Assembly (NCBI RefSeq): GCF_000337775.1
Contig: NZ_AOLQ01000055.1
Span: 1-64,000, forward strand
From: Haloarcula vallismortis ATCC 29715
GTDB taxonomy: Archaea; Halobacteriota; Halobacteria; Halobacteriales; Haloarculaceae
Length of the DNA: 64,000 nucleotides
Reading direction: 5' to 3'
The notes beneath the pieces are model-generated. The model was given only the letters and a program-made list of their open reading frames with translations. It did not search any database and was not told the origin of the DNA. The translations under genes and the position numbers were made by a program. This document shows positions 45,101 to 54,553 of this stretch, one piece after another; within the stretch, counting starts at the first letter, position 1, and every line of letters begins with the position of its first letter.

Positions 45101-45853
45101 ATGACAGGACAAGGCCCGATAGAGTCCGCCGAGAGAGTACTGGACATTATTGAGGCACTGAAAACAGAGCAGGCGCTCGGCGTCACCGAGTTGGCAGAGC
45201 GGGTGGGGATGCCCAAGAGCACGGTCCACGTCCACCTCTCAACTCTCAAGAGCCGAGGCTACGTCGTTCAGGACCAGAACAAGGCGTATCGGCTGAGTTT
45301 GCGGTTTCTGGACGTTGGGATGAAAGTCCGTGAGCGACAGGAAATGTATCAGGAGGTTAGGCCGAAACTGAATGAGATAGCTGCCGAAACTGACGAAAAG
45401 GCATGGTGGATCGTCGAAGAGAACGGAAAGGCGGTCTTTTTAGCAAAGTCACTCGGCAGTCGAGCGATTCAGACAAACTCACAGATCGGCCAGTACACCG
45501 AACTGTACAGGCTCGCTGGTGGCATGGCAATCCTCTCAGTGTTGCCGAAACACCGACGGGAGACAATCCTCGAAAGCTACGACTATCCCCTCCCCGACGG
45601 TCGAAACAGAGCGGAGCTCGAAGCAGAACTCAACGAGATTCAGGACCGCGGCGTCGCCTACGGTATTGACCAGTTCCTCGAAGGCGTAGCCGGTGTTGGT
45701 GCACCACTGGTAGATAACGCCGGCAACACGTACGGTGCTATCAGTGTTTCGGGACCAGCGAACCGACTGGATTCGGAACGCATCGAAAACGAGCTGACCG
45801 GACTTATTCGTGGGATATCCGGCGAGCTGCAGGTGAATCTCTCCTATCAGTAG
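45101..45853 (+). CDS. IclR family transcriptional regulator
   Basis: A 250-residue IclR regulator: N-terminal HTH (about 8-65; GVTELAERVGMPKSTVHVHLSTL) and IclR effector domain (about 75-245; GGMAILSVLPKH, GVGAPLVDNAGNTYGAISVSGP). The start at 45101 is preferred because TTTATAAAC lies about 25 bases upstream, indicating a leaderless transcript; the longer frame from 44996 would include the promoter. It faces the minus-strand Liv system 2 genes and may control them. Confidence 0.9.
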   Translation: MTGQGPIESAERVLDIIEALKTEQALGVTELAERVGMPKSTVHVHLSTLKSRGYVVQDQNKAYRLSLRFLDVGMKVRERQEMYQEVRPKLNEIAAETDEKAWWIVEENGKAVFLAKSLGSRAIQTNSQIGQYTELYRLAGGMAILSVLPKHRRETILESYDYPLPDGRNRAELEAELNEIQDRGVAYGIDQFLEGVAGVGAPLVDNAGNTYGAISVSGPANRLDSERIENELTGLIRGISGELQVNLSYQ

Positions 45854-46112
45854 TTCGACTGACTCGAACACCGCTTATCTCGGCGAGACACCCGTGATAC
45901 CGTTTGAATCACGTACAACAGGGCTCTGGACGGATAATATCTGGTTCAATAGAGTAGAACGAATCGTGTGAAACGTACACATCCGAATCAGCGCTATCAC
46001 TCAGTGTATGGACCTCAAACAGTGGTCGGGGGACACTGTAGCGAACGGGACCACTGTACCAGACAGTCGTATAGCCGAGGGTTGAGTCGTTGTCTGGCGA
46101 TTATGACGAGAG

Positions 46113-46835
46113 TCAATCAGTGACGCCGACGCCGAGATGCTGGTCAAGCACCTCCTCGTTGTCCTGAATCTCTGCCGCAGTTCCCTCGTGGACGATCTTG
46201 CCCTTTTCGAGGATGTACGTATACTGTGAGACCTCCAGTGCAACCGGGATGTTCTGCTCAACGACCAGTACTGTGATACCCTGATCGTTCAACTCAAGGA
46301 TAAGGTCCTCTATCTGTCGGACGACATAGGGTGCGAGCCCTTCCGTCGGTTCGTCAAGCAACAACAAATCCGGGTCAGCAGTCAGGGCACGACCGACCGC
46401 AAGCATCTGTTGTTCACCACCTGAGAGGACCGAGCCGTCCTTGTGTTCTCGCTCCGCGAGGTTCTCGAACATATCCAGTACATCGTCAACTGACGGCCCA
46501 GCAGGTGATTCAGCACCAATCTCACCCATTCTGATGTTCTCCCGGACAGTCAGTTCGGGAAAGATACGTCGTTCTTCGGGAACGAACCCGATACCGCTCC
46601 GGATCGTCGCCTCTGAATTACGTGTCGTGATGTCCTCACCGTTGAACGTGATTGACCCACCAGTCGGAGTGATATTGCCGACGATTGAACGGAGCGTCGT
46701 CGTCTTGCCGACCCCGTTGCGGCCGACCAGCGACACGACACTCCCCCGTTCGACGTCCATTGAGACGCCCTGTAGCACCTCAGTCATGCCGTACCCGGCC
46801 CGGACATCTTTGAGAGACAGTAGCGGATCAGTCAT
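46113..46835 (-). CDS. livF: Branched-chain-type ABC transporter ATPase LivF (system 2)
   Basis: A 240-residue LivF-type ATPase, with Walker A GRNGVGKTT (G-R in place of the usual G-P), signature LSGGEQQMLAVGRAL and Walker B LLLLDEPTEGLAP. It is the last gene of the system 2 operon livJ-livHM-livG-livF and overlaps the livG stop by four bases. Its neighbours suggest an aromatic or amide substrate and not a branched-chain amino acid. Confidence 0.92.
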   Translation of the reverse strand: MTDPLLSLKDVRAGYGMTEVLQGVSMDVERGSVVSLVGRNGVGKTTTLRSIVGNITPTGGSITFNGEDITTRNSEATIRSGIGFVPEERRIFPELTVRENIRMGEIGAESPAGPSVDDVLDMFENLAEREHKDGSVLSGGEQQMLAVGRALTADPDLLLLDEPTEGLAPYVVRQIEDLILELNDQGITVLVVEQNIPVALEVSQYTYILEKGKIVHEGTAAEIQDNEEVLDQHLGVGVTD

Positions 46836-47596
46836 TCTCGAACACCACCGAGGTACGCATCACGGACGTCCTCGTTGTTTGCAATCTCTTCGGGTGTTCC
46901 GCTTGCGAGTTCTTCGCCGCGGGTGAGGACGGTAATCCGGTCCGAAACACGCATCACGAGGTCAATGTCGTGTTCAATAAGCATCAGGGACTGGTCTGCA
47001 AGAACAGTGTCGATAAGATTCATTGTGGCCTGTGTTTCTTCGCTACTCATTCCGGCGGTCGGTTCATCGAGCATGACGAGGTCGGGATCTGTCGCCAACA
47101 CGAGCCCCAGTTCGAGTCGTCGCTGGTCGCCGTAGGCCAGGGCTTCTGCGTGCTCGTCAGCCCGATCTTGGAGACCAATCTGGTCCAGCACTGTCTCAGT
47201 TTGCTCGGAAATCTCCTCAAAGCTGTTCTTGTTACGGAACAGCGCCTCGCCCGGGTTGATCCCCTCGCTATGGACGGACTGGGCTGCCAGACGCACGTTT
47301 TCCCGAACACTGAGGCCGCCGAACACATTCGTGATCTGGAACGAGCGCCCCAATCCACGGCCAACTCGTTCGTGTGGAGCAACGTCAGTGATATCCTCAC
47401 CTTTGAAGCGGACGACTCCCGCTGACGGTGACAGCGCGCCAGTGATGAGATTAAACGTCGTTGTCTTCCCGGCCCCGTTTGGCCCGATGACACTCCTGAA
47501 CTCACCATCTGCAACCGACAACGACACGTCGTCGACGGCGGTCAGTTTGCCGAACCGTTTCGTCAGTCCGTCTGTTTCGAGGACAGTCTCAGTCAT
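46832..47596 (-). CDS. livG: Branched-chain-type ABC transporter ATPase LivG (system 2)
   Basis: A 254-residue LivG-type ATPase with Walker A GPNGAGKTT, the LivG insertion, a signature region in which the usual LSGG is replaced by ALAYGDQRRLELGLVLA and Walker B LVMLDEPTAGMS. AYGDQRR is common in LivG proteins of this group. The start overlaps the end of the fused permease gene by 8 bases. Confidence 0.92.
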   Translation of the reverse strand: MTETVLETDGLTKRFGKLTAVDDVSLSVADGEFRSVIGPNGAGKTTTFNLITGALSPSAGVVRFKGEDITDVAPHERVGRGLGRSFQITNVFGGLSVRENVRLAAQSVHSEGINPGEALFRNKNSFEEISEQTETVLDQIGLQDRADEHAEALAYGDQRRLELGLVLATDPDLVMLDEPTAGMSSEETQATMNLIDTVLADQSLMLIEHDIDLVMRVSDRITVLTRGEELASGTPEEIANNEDVRDAYLGGVRE

Positions 47597-49613
47597 CGCT
47601 TCTCACTTCCGTCTCATCCATGTCAACAGCACCGTCCGCGTTGTTGGCCGTCTCCAGTCGCTGTGCAACAAGAGACGGAATCGATACGATACCGCGTGGG
47701 ACGAACAGCACGAATAGAATAAACAGTGTTCCAATGATAAGCCGCCACTGGTCGGTGTACGACGAGAGGAATTCTTCAGCCCCGAAGAAGACACCAGAGC
47801 CAATCATGGGACCGTACAGTGTGCCCATCCCACCGAACAGCGCAATGACAATGACCTCACCAGAGTGGATCCAGTTGAGTGTCTGGTCCGGTGAGATGAT
47901 GACAGTCGACGGACTGACAGCGAGAAGCCCGCCGGCCAGTCCAGCCATACCGCCGCTGATGACAAACGCTCGGCGCTTGTATCTGTTGACGTCGTACCCG
48001 ATGAACTCCGCTCGCTCTTCGCTTTCCCGGATCGACTGCAGGACACTGCCAAACGGCGCGTTCATCATGCGGCGAGCGAACAGGAGCGAGAGCACGGCAA
48101 TTAGCAGGGCGAGATAGTAGAACACGAACTGCTGTCCGACCTCGTACCCCAGAAGGCCGAACTCGATGTTCGAGAGTGCCGCTCCGACGCCGCCGAGTCC
48201 AAGGAACGCTTCGAAGCCGAGCAAGCCGTCGCTCCCGCCGGTGAAGTCGAACTTGAACACGGCACTGTAGAGCAACTCCGCGAACGCCAGCGTAATCATT
48301 GCGAAGTACACGCCGGAGACGCGAATCGAGAGGCTTCCGACGATCCAGGCCAGGATTGCACAGAGGAGAATAGCCCCGAGTAACACGACAAAAACCGACT
48401 GCGAGTAGTGCAACATCACGAGCGCAGCGGTGTATGCACCGACGCCGTAGAACATCGTGTGCCCGAGCGGCACCAGTCCGGCGTATCCCATCACGATATC
48501 CAGACTCAGGGCGAAAATGGCCCAGATGAGGATCTCATTGAGGACGACAAGGTAGTACTGATCGCCCATGAGCAGAATCGCCACTGGCGCGACTGCGAGT
48601 GCGACCACGGCGATTCCGCCGAGCCGGACCCGTGTGCTGTCTGCCAGTATCCCGCCGTAGCCGCCGACGAGAAGCTCACCTTCGCCCTCTGATTCCTCAC
48701 CCCGTGTTCCAAACAGCCCTTGCGGTTTGACGAGCAACACTGCGATCATAAGCAGGTACACGGTCAGCCCTTCGAGATTGGGAACACTCAGCGTTGTATC
48801 ACCGAACGTGGCAAGGACACTCCCACTGTAGGCCCGCATCAGCGTCTGGACGACGCCGACGAGCAATCCACCGAAGACGGCCCCTCTGAAACTACCGAGG
48901 CCACCGAGAACGACAACGACGAACGCCGGAATGATGACGCTGTTTCCCATCCCGGTGTTCACGTTCTGGTAGCCGCCAAGGACGATTCCGGCGACGGCAG
49001 CCAGTGCCGCACCGACGCCAAAGACCAGTGTGTAGTACTGGTCGATATCAATACCGACGTTGCGGACCATCTCACGGTCCTGAGACCCGGCACGGATGAT
49101 CATCCCGTACTTTGTCCGGTTCAGTAGGTACCACGTCACGACTGCAAGCAACGCCGCAAAGGCGATCATGAAGTAGTTGTACACGGACACCTGGACGCCC
49201 AGTATGGACACTGGTTGGCTCAGATACGCGGGGACAGCTAGCTGTCGTTGCTGTGTCCCCCAGATCAGACGGATGCCGTCGTTGATGACGAGTACGAGCC
49301 CGAACGTCAGAAGAATATGATACAGCGGGTCCCGGCCATACAACGGTCGGACAGTCGTTCGCTCGATAGCGGCACCGATGAGACCGACGACGACCGGTGC
49401 GACCACTATTGCGACCCAGAATCCAATCCCAGCACCGAACGGCGCGATGATGCTCAGGGAGAGATACGCACCGAGTGCGAACAGTTCGCCATGGGAGAAG
49501 TTGATTACGTCCATTACGCCGAAGATGACTGACAGCCCGGCGGCTAGCAGGACGTAAACCATCCCCAGGGTGAGGCCATTCAGCAGTTGTTCTATGAAGT
49601 CGGCAGCGACCAT
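47589..49613 (-). CDS. Fused LivH-LivM permease (system 2)
   Basis: A 674-residue protein joining two permeases that are normally separate. Residues about 1-300 are LivH (LLAAGLSVIFGVMDVINFSHGELFALGAY; ending LLVKPQGLFG). After an acidic Gly/Glu linker (ESEGEGELL), residues about 325-650 are LivM (LSLDIVMGYAGLVPLGHTMFYGVGAY; coupling SIRESEERAEFIGYDVNRYK). One chain therefore supplies the complete transmembrane pore. No stop or frameshift lies at the junction, so the fusion is genuine in this sequence. System 1 at 14240-16641 keeps the two proteins apart. Confidence 0.93.
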   Translation of the reverse strand: MVAADFIEQLLNGLTLGMVYVLLAAGLSVIFGVMDVINFSHGELFALGAYLSLSIIAPFGAGIGFWVAIVVAPVVVGLIGAAIERTTVRPLYGRDPLYHILLTFGLVLVINDGIRLIWGTQQRQLAVPAYLSQPVSILGVQVSVYNYFMIAFAALLAVVTWYLLNRTKYGMIIRAGSQDREMVRNVGIDIDQYYTLVFGVGAALAAVAGIVLGGYQNVNTGMGNSVIIPAFVVVVLGGLGSFRGAVFGGLLVGVVQTLMRAYSGSVLATFGDTTLSVPNLEGLTVYLLMIAVLLVKPQGLFGTRGEESEGEGELLVGGYGGILADSTRVRLGGIAVVALAVAPVAILLMGDQYYLVVLNEILIWAIFALSLDIVMGYAGLVPLGHTMFYGVGAYTAALVMLHYSQSVFVVLLGAILLCAILAWIVGSLSIRVSGVYFAMITLAFAELLYSAVFKFDFTGGSDGLLGFEAFLGLGGVGAALSNIEFGLLGYEVGQQFVFYYLALLIAVLSLLFARRMMNAPFGSVLQSIRESEERAEFIGYDVNRYKRRAFVISGGMAGLAGGLLAVSPSTVIISPDQTLNWIHSGEVIVIALFGGMGTLYGPMIGSGVFFGAEEFLSSYTDQWRLIIGTLFILFVLFVPRGIVSIPSLVAQRLETANNADGAVDMDETEVRSDD

Positions 49614-49621
49614 TGTGCTAC

Positions 49622-50869
49622 CTACATCTCACAACCGAGGTCACTGGCCGGTGGCAGCGTCTCCGACCCCGGGACCTGCTCGAGCAATTCGACATCCGCT
49701 GTATCACCGTCGCCCTCGACGAGCTCAGCCATCCACGTTGGGTTCGTGGCCTGATGGTCGCTCTCTCGAAGCGTAATGTCTCCCAGGACTGTCGTGAACG
49801 TGCCGCCCTCAAGTGCGTCTCGGACATCTGCCGGTTCGGTACTCCCAGCTTTGTTCATTCCTTTCGCCATCAACCGCATCGAGTCGTAGCCGACACGGGC
49901 GAAGTTGCCTGGCTCTCTGTCGTTTTCGCTGGCGTAGGCCTCAACGAATGCCGGATTGTCACCGGTGTCGAGCGAGGGGTCGTACCGAGCGCCGCCGAAG
50001 GTACCGACACTGTTTGCGCCGGTTCCAGCACGGACACTCTGGAACGTCTGGGTCGGACCGACAACAGCCATCTGGTCGGTGAGGCCCTGATCCGCGGCCT
50101 GGTTGGTGAAGTTCACCAGGTCACCGCCGGTCATCCCCAGAACGACCACGTCAGCGTCAGAGTTGCTGATCTGCGTGATGAACGAGCCGTAGTTACTGGC
50201 ACCCAGCTCGGACGTTGATGTCCCGACCTCAGTGTAGTCGTCGCTGGCGGCCTCCATGCGCCTGCTGGTGCGGTTGTACACCGAGTCGCCGTACGCGTAG
50301 TCCGCATAGTGGAACCAGACGTTGCTCCCCAGATTATTGACTGAGTAGGCAGATATGGCCTCGGCAATCTGTGCAGTGTTCGTTTCGAAGCGGAACACCC
50401 ACTCGTTGCAGGCAGACCCAGTGATCGGGACTGCTGCGCCGCCGGGGAAGTAGATGTGCTCCGACTGAGCGGCGAAGTCGTTCAGCCCGAGTGCAACGGA
50501 GCTGGAAATCGCACCGAACACGAACTCCGCCCCCTCTTCCTGAACAACGCGCTGTGCCTCGGACTGTGCGGCTCCGGCCTCGGTCTCCGTGTCGCCCGTC
50601 ACCAGCTCGAACTCGAAGTCGTAGTTGTCGTTGTTGTTGATTTCCGTTACGGCGAGCTCAGCCCCAGTTCGCTGGCCCGGCCCGAGAGAGCTGAAGGGGC
50701 CGGTCATCGGGTTCAGGCTCGCAACGGTCACAGCACCGTCGCCGCCTGTGGACCCGCCCTGACAGCCAGCGAGGCCAAGCGCGCCGACCGCGCCGGCGGC
50801 GGCGAGGAACTGTCTCCGTGAACGGTCGATGCCCGCACTACTGTCTGATGAAGTACCTTCGCTCGACAT
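49622..50869 (-). CDS. livJ: Branched-chain-type ABC transporter substrate-binding protein (system 2)
   Basis: A 415-residue type I binding protein. Tat signal SRRQFLAAAG with lipobox LGLAGC at about residue 36, so an anchored lipoprotein. The mature part shows VASLNPMTGPFSSLGPGQRTGAELA and a hinge typical of the LivJ/amide-urea binding family. The start at 50869 is preferred over 50917, which lies at the TATA-like CTTTAATAC (50898-50906, minus strand). First gene of the system 2 operon. Confidence 0.9.
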   Translation of the reverse strand: MSSEGTSSDSSAGIDRSRRQFLAAAGAVGALGLAGCQGGSTGGDGAVTVASLNPMTGPFSSLGPGQRTGAELAVTEINNNDNYDFEFELVTGDTETEAGAAQSEAQRVVQEEGAEFVFGAISSSVALGLNDFAAQSEHIYFPGGAAVPITGSACNEWVFRFETNTAQIAEAISAYSVNNLGSNVWFHYADYAYGDSVYNRTSRRMEAASDDYTEVGTSTSELGASNYGSFITQISNSDADVVVLGMTGGDLVNFTNQAADQGLTDQMAVVGPTQTFQSVRAGTGANSVGTFGGARYDPSLDTGDNPAFVEAYASENDREPGNFARVGYDSMRLMAKGMNKAGSTEPADVRDALEGGTFTTVLGDITLRESDHQATNPTWMAELVEGDGDTADVELLEQVPGSETLPPASDLGCEM

Positions 50870-51000
50870 AGGTTCATTATCTATTGTTAAGCAAATCGTA
50901 TTAAAGCCTTGCCCCATGTCGGCGTGTCGCTCGCTGTCCGCACCCTTCAGGCTCAGCAGTATCGCGTCTCACCGCTTCTGTTCCGTACCCGCCGTCGTGG

Positions 51001-53850
51001 CTAGCGAGCCGTGTCGTCCTGTCTGTACAGCCACGCCAGCGCAGTCCCGAGTACTGCGGACACCCCGGTCAGTGTCGTGAATCCGGGGCCACTGGCGTCC
51101 GTTCCGGTATTCACCGCCGTCGCTGTGTCCGCGCGCTCTGTCTCAGCAGTCGTCGCCGCCGTACTCGTCACGGTGCTCTCGTCTGTCTCAGTGCCCTCAC
51201 TCGTCAGCGTGTCATCGGTGCCACCGTCAGACGGACTCACTGCCCTCATCAGCGTCCGTGTTGCCGTTGTTGCAGACTCGATATCTGCGTCGGCGAACAA
51301 CAACTGTTTGTACTCGAAATTCTCGAACATCGCCAGCTGGTCGTCGTAGTGTTCGCCGGTCGTGTCGTCTGGAGCAACGTAGCCGTCGTTGCCGGGCGGG
51401 AGAATGTTCTCTGCCTGCGGGTCGTCACTAAGCTGGACGAGGTGATTCTCGGTCCCGCGGTTCATCAGCGCCGTGTTCCCCGCGGACGTGACACCGATAG
51501 GCATCCCGAACAGCGCGAGGTTGTCGAACTCGTGAAGTGCTGCCGCACGCCGCCAAGTTCTCGGGTCGCCGTCGTATCGCTCGGCGAGTTCGTCCACGGC
51601 GGTCCGGAACGCGCTGACCAGCGCATCTGTGATGTCGCCGTCAGCATACTCGGCCTGCGTCGACAGTGCTGTCTCCGCTGAGTTGAGGACTCGCATCAGG
51701 GTGCCGCGGCCGTAGTCGTAGCCGAGGAAGTACGACGCCGGACCGTATGCGCTCCCGAACGTCTCGCTGAAGACTTCCTCTAAAATATACGGGAACGTTG
51801 CATCCCAGATGGTGTACCCGGCAGAGTGGCGTCCCTCGTTGTCTTCGCCGTCAGCCTGTGCAAAGTGGTCCCACGAGGCCAGTTCGTCGCGTGCTTGCTG
51901 TTCGGTGTCGGAGAGGTCTGCGTCCGCAAGCGCATCAAGCAAATGGTCTTTGTACCGAATTGAACGCAGATCAGTAAAGGAGATATCGTAGATAACAGTC
52001 TTCAGGAAGTCGTAATCGACTGCCCCCTCCTGTGCTAACCGCTGCTCGACCAGATTGATGATCCGTTGCACGCGGTGGTCGGTCGACCACGAGTAGCTCA
52101 GGTCGCCGTTGTTCCACTCCGGAGCGGGTTTGTTGTTCCACTGGGCCGAGTAGCCCGGGTCGGGGTTGATGGCGTAGGGCACGTCGCCATCAGCCGCACG
52201 CAGGTAATCCTCAGCTGTCAGTTCGTACTGCGTCCCGTCAGCGGGGAGCCGTGTATCCCAGTCGACCGATTCACTGTCCGGATACCGACCCAGATGAACG
52301 TACGCGATGTCACCGTCTTTGTCTGCCCACATGAAATTCAGCGCGTAGTCACAGCGCTGTGCTGACTCCCGGAACTCCTCGGCGTCCGTCGCAAACTGAC
52401 ATTCGTAGTAGGCCCGCCAACAGTTCATATGCCGGCCGGCGTATGACTTCGTCTGTGCCAGTGCTTCCCCGCTGTCAGGATCCCACTGTGTCACAACGCC
52501 GTGGCGAGTGAACCGTTCAGTGTAGGTTACGTCCTCGCCGTCGGCGACAGTGATTGTCCGCTCAGCCGTTTCGACCTCGTACTCCGCACCCTGAAAGGTG
52601 TACGTGTCCGGACCCGACGAGTTGGTCGTGATCGACTCCGTGAACATCTGGATGCAGTTGTCGATCCCGGCGGTCGAGGTCATTGCCCCGTTTCGGTTGT
52701 GGCCGAACATGATGAACGGATACCCGGCAACCGTGACACCAGCGACGTCGAAATCCGGGCCGTGCAGGCTCGCCTCGTACATTATCGAGGGTGTGTTGAA
52801 CCCCATCTGTGGCCCGCCCATCAGTAACGCATCGCCACTGGACGTGATATCACCCTGAACAGCGAGGGCGTTGCTGCCGTATTTGATCGGGAGGCCCAGG
52901 CTATCGAGCCCGGAGGCGAGCGTTCGCATCCGATCCATCTCTGCCTCGTGCATCCCCTCAGCGTCAGTTGGGGGCGCGTAGTCCCCGCCAGTCACAACAT
53001 TGCTCGGTGTTACGGACGGGCCGCTTGCGCCACGGGTCACCCTGCGTGTCTCCTGTCCCCCGGCCACGTCGGGTGTCGGCCCTGTTCCCACATCAGTATA
53101 GGAAGGGGAGTAGCCATCCGACGGCTGGACCGTCGAGGTCGGGCAACCAGGGTCGTCGCCCCACTGCAGGTCCTCGAACAGCTCCATCGCACGCTGTTCA
53201 CTACCGGTCTCCTTCGTGAGTGCGTCGAGAACTGTCGCGCTGAGCGTCTCGAGCTGGAAGCCGCTGAAATACGCCATGCTGGCGACGAACATTCCAGCAG
53301 CGTCTGTCGTAGTAAACTCCTCGGGCTCGAACCCGTGCTCCTGAAACGCCCGGTGGAATTCCAGCTCCTCGCTCTCACGGACCTCGGTAATGTACCGATT
53401 GATGCCGTCTGTAAACGCCTGCAGGACCGCTCGCTGGGCCGCCGTCAGCTGTTCGGCGGCCTGCTCGTCGAGTGACGGCTCGCCGGCCGTGTTGCGCCGC
53501 GCCTCGATATCGAACTGGACCCAGTCAGTGTCCTCATCACCCGCACCGAGGACTGCCGCGACAGTCCCATCATAGTACCGCCGGTACAGTTCTAGCTGAT
53601 AGAGTCGGTCTGCTGCTGTTGCGTATCCGAACCCATAGAACGCCGGCGCGCGGCTGTCAGCGTCACGCGCGTAGATGTGGGGAACGCCGTGGTCGTCCCG
53701 TCGTATCGTAACCGTGACATCGTCTTCCTGCGCGTACGCCAACTCCGTCTCGACGGCACCGATGCCGGTCATGCCGGTCACCGCCGCGCCTGTCTTCAGA
53801 AGCGTTCGTCGCGAGAGATGCTGCCACGAGTGCTGGTGCTGTGCTGGCAT
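51001..53850 (-). CDS. Exported penicillin acylase family amidohydrolase with PGF-CTERM anchor
   Basis: A 949-residue N-terminal nucleophile hydrolase. A Tat signal (SRRTLLKTGA, residues 13-22) exports it. The precursor would be processed into alpha (about 45-300) and beta chains, with the catalytic Ser326 as the new beta N-terminus (YGS-NALAVQGD, matching the SN start of penicillin G acylase beta) and GGPQMGFNTPS following. The far C-terminus has a Thr/Glu-rich linker, PGF, a hydrophobic helix and basic residues, the archaeosortase PGF-CTERM signal. It should cleave N-acyl amides outside the cell. A TATA-like TATTTATTAC (53874-53883, minus) precedes the start. Confidence 0.88.
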   Translation of the reverse strand: MPAQHQHSWQHLSRRTLLKTGAAVTGMTGIGAVETELAYAQEDDVTVTIRRDDHGVPHIYARDADSRAPAFYGFGYATAADRLYQLELYRRYYDGTVAAVLGAGDEDTDWVQFDIEARRNTAGEPSLDEQAAEQLTAAQRAVLQAFTDGINRYITEVRESEELEFHRAFQEHGFEPEEFTTTDAAGMFVASMAYFSGFQLETLSATVLDALTKETGSEQRAMELFEDLQWGDDPGCPTSTVQPSDGYSPSYTDVGTGPTPDVAGGQETRRVTRGASGPSVTPSNVVTGGDYAPPTDAEGMHEAEMDRMRTLASGLDSLGLPIKYGSNALAVQGDITSSGDALLMGGPQMGFNTPSIMYEASLHGPDFDVAGVTVAGYPFIMFGHNRNGAMTSTAGIDNCIQMFTESITTNSSGPDTYTFQGAEYEVETAERTITVADGEDVTYTERFTRHGVVTQWDPDSGEALAQTKSYAGRHMNCWRAYYECQFATDAEEFRESAQRCDYALNFMWADKDGDIAYVHLGRYPDSESVDWDTRLPADGTQYELTAEDYLRAADGDVPYAINPDPGYSAQWNNKPAPEWNNGDLSYSWSTDHRVQRIINLVEQRLAQEGAVDYDFLKTVIYDISFTDLRSIRYKDHLLDALADADLSDTEQQARDELASWDHFAQADGEDNEGRHSAGYTIWDATFPYILEEVFSETFGSAYGPASYFLGYDYGRGTLMRVLNSAETALSTQAEYADGDITDALVSAFRTAVDELAERYDGDPRTWRRAAALHEFDNLALFGMPIGVTSAGNTALMNRGTENHLVQLSDDPQAENILPPGNDGYVAPDDTTGEHYDDQLAMFENFEYKQLLFADADIESATTATRTLMRAVSPSDGGTDDTLTSEGTETDESTVTSTAATTAETERADTATAVNTGTDASGPGFTTLTGVSAVLGTALAWLYRQDDTAR

Positions 53851-53992
53851 CCCGTAGGTGACAGTCTGGATATGTAATAAATATTTGGAGATATTTTTCG
53901 TGAAGGAGGATGTGTGCCTGCGCAAATCCCGTTCTGGGACCCAAGTCACGCTGAACCGGGCAGAATACCGACGCTCAGCACCCGACCCAAGC

Positions 53993-54000
53993 ATATAATT
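53993..54000 (+). promoter_or_regulatory. TATA box of VOC gene
   Basis: ATATAATT about 28 bases before ATG 54024, in the divergent gap shared with the penicillin acylase gene. Confidence 0.45.
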
Positions 54001-54023
54001 GGGAGCCTCCCACAGTCCTCGCT

Positions 54024-54494
54024 ATGTCACAGGAGACACCGGTCCGTGTCGACCATATCGGAATCGCTGTCGAGGACATCGCCGACGCTGAGCCGTTCCT
54101 GTTCACACTCGGCTGTCGGAAACTCATCGAAGAGTCCGTCGACGGCCGGTTTCGCTGGGCGCAGTACGACTTCGACCGGGACGCGTCGCGGCTCGAACTT
54201 ATCGCACCGGAAGCACCGGACACGTTCCTCACATCGTATCTCGACGACCACGGCCCGGGACTACACCATGTCACGCTCGAAGTGGCATCTGTTGATGCAG
54301 TGACAGCGGTCATAGAGCACAATGGATACAGCGTCGTCGACTACCGCGAATATCAGGACTGGACTGAGGCGTTTGTGTCCCCCTCGAACCCGACCGGGGC
54401 GCTGTTTCAACTGTTCGAGTATCACGACAGCTACGATGCTGACCGGCCACCTGCCGGGCAGCTCTACGTCGATGGCAGCCGACTCGATGGCTGA
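54024..54494 (+). CDS. VOC-family protein, methylmalonyl-CoA epimerase-like
   Basis: A 156-residue vicinal oxygen chelate protein of two beta-alpha-beta-beta-beta units. Metal ligands can be placed as His in VDHIGIAVED, His in GLHHVTLEV and Glu in LFQLFEYHD. The arrangement resembles methylmalonyl-CoA epimerase and related dioxygenase-fold isomerases. In this cluster it could also act on an aromatic intermediate; the sequence does not decide. Confidence 0.8.
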   Translation: MSQETPVRVDHIGIAVEDIADAEPFLFTLGCRKLIEESVDGRFRWAQYDFDRDASRLELIAPEAPDTFLTSYLDDHGPGLHHVTLEVASVDAVTAVIEHNGYSVVDYREYQDWTEAFVSPSNPTGALFQLFEYHDSYDADRPPAGQLYVDGSRLDG

Positions 54495-54553
54495 CAGCTG
54501 CAGCGGTTCGCTCTCGGGAAACGCGTCAGGCGAGAACAACAGGTAGTGCGCTC

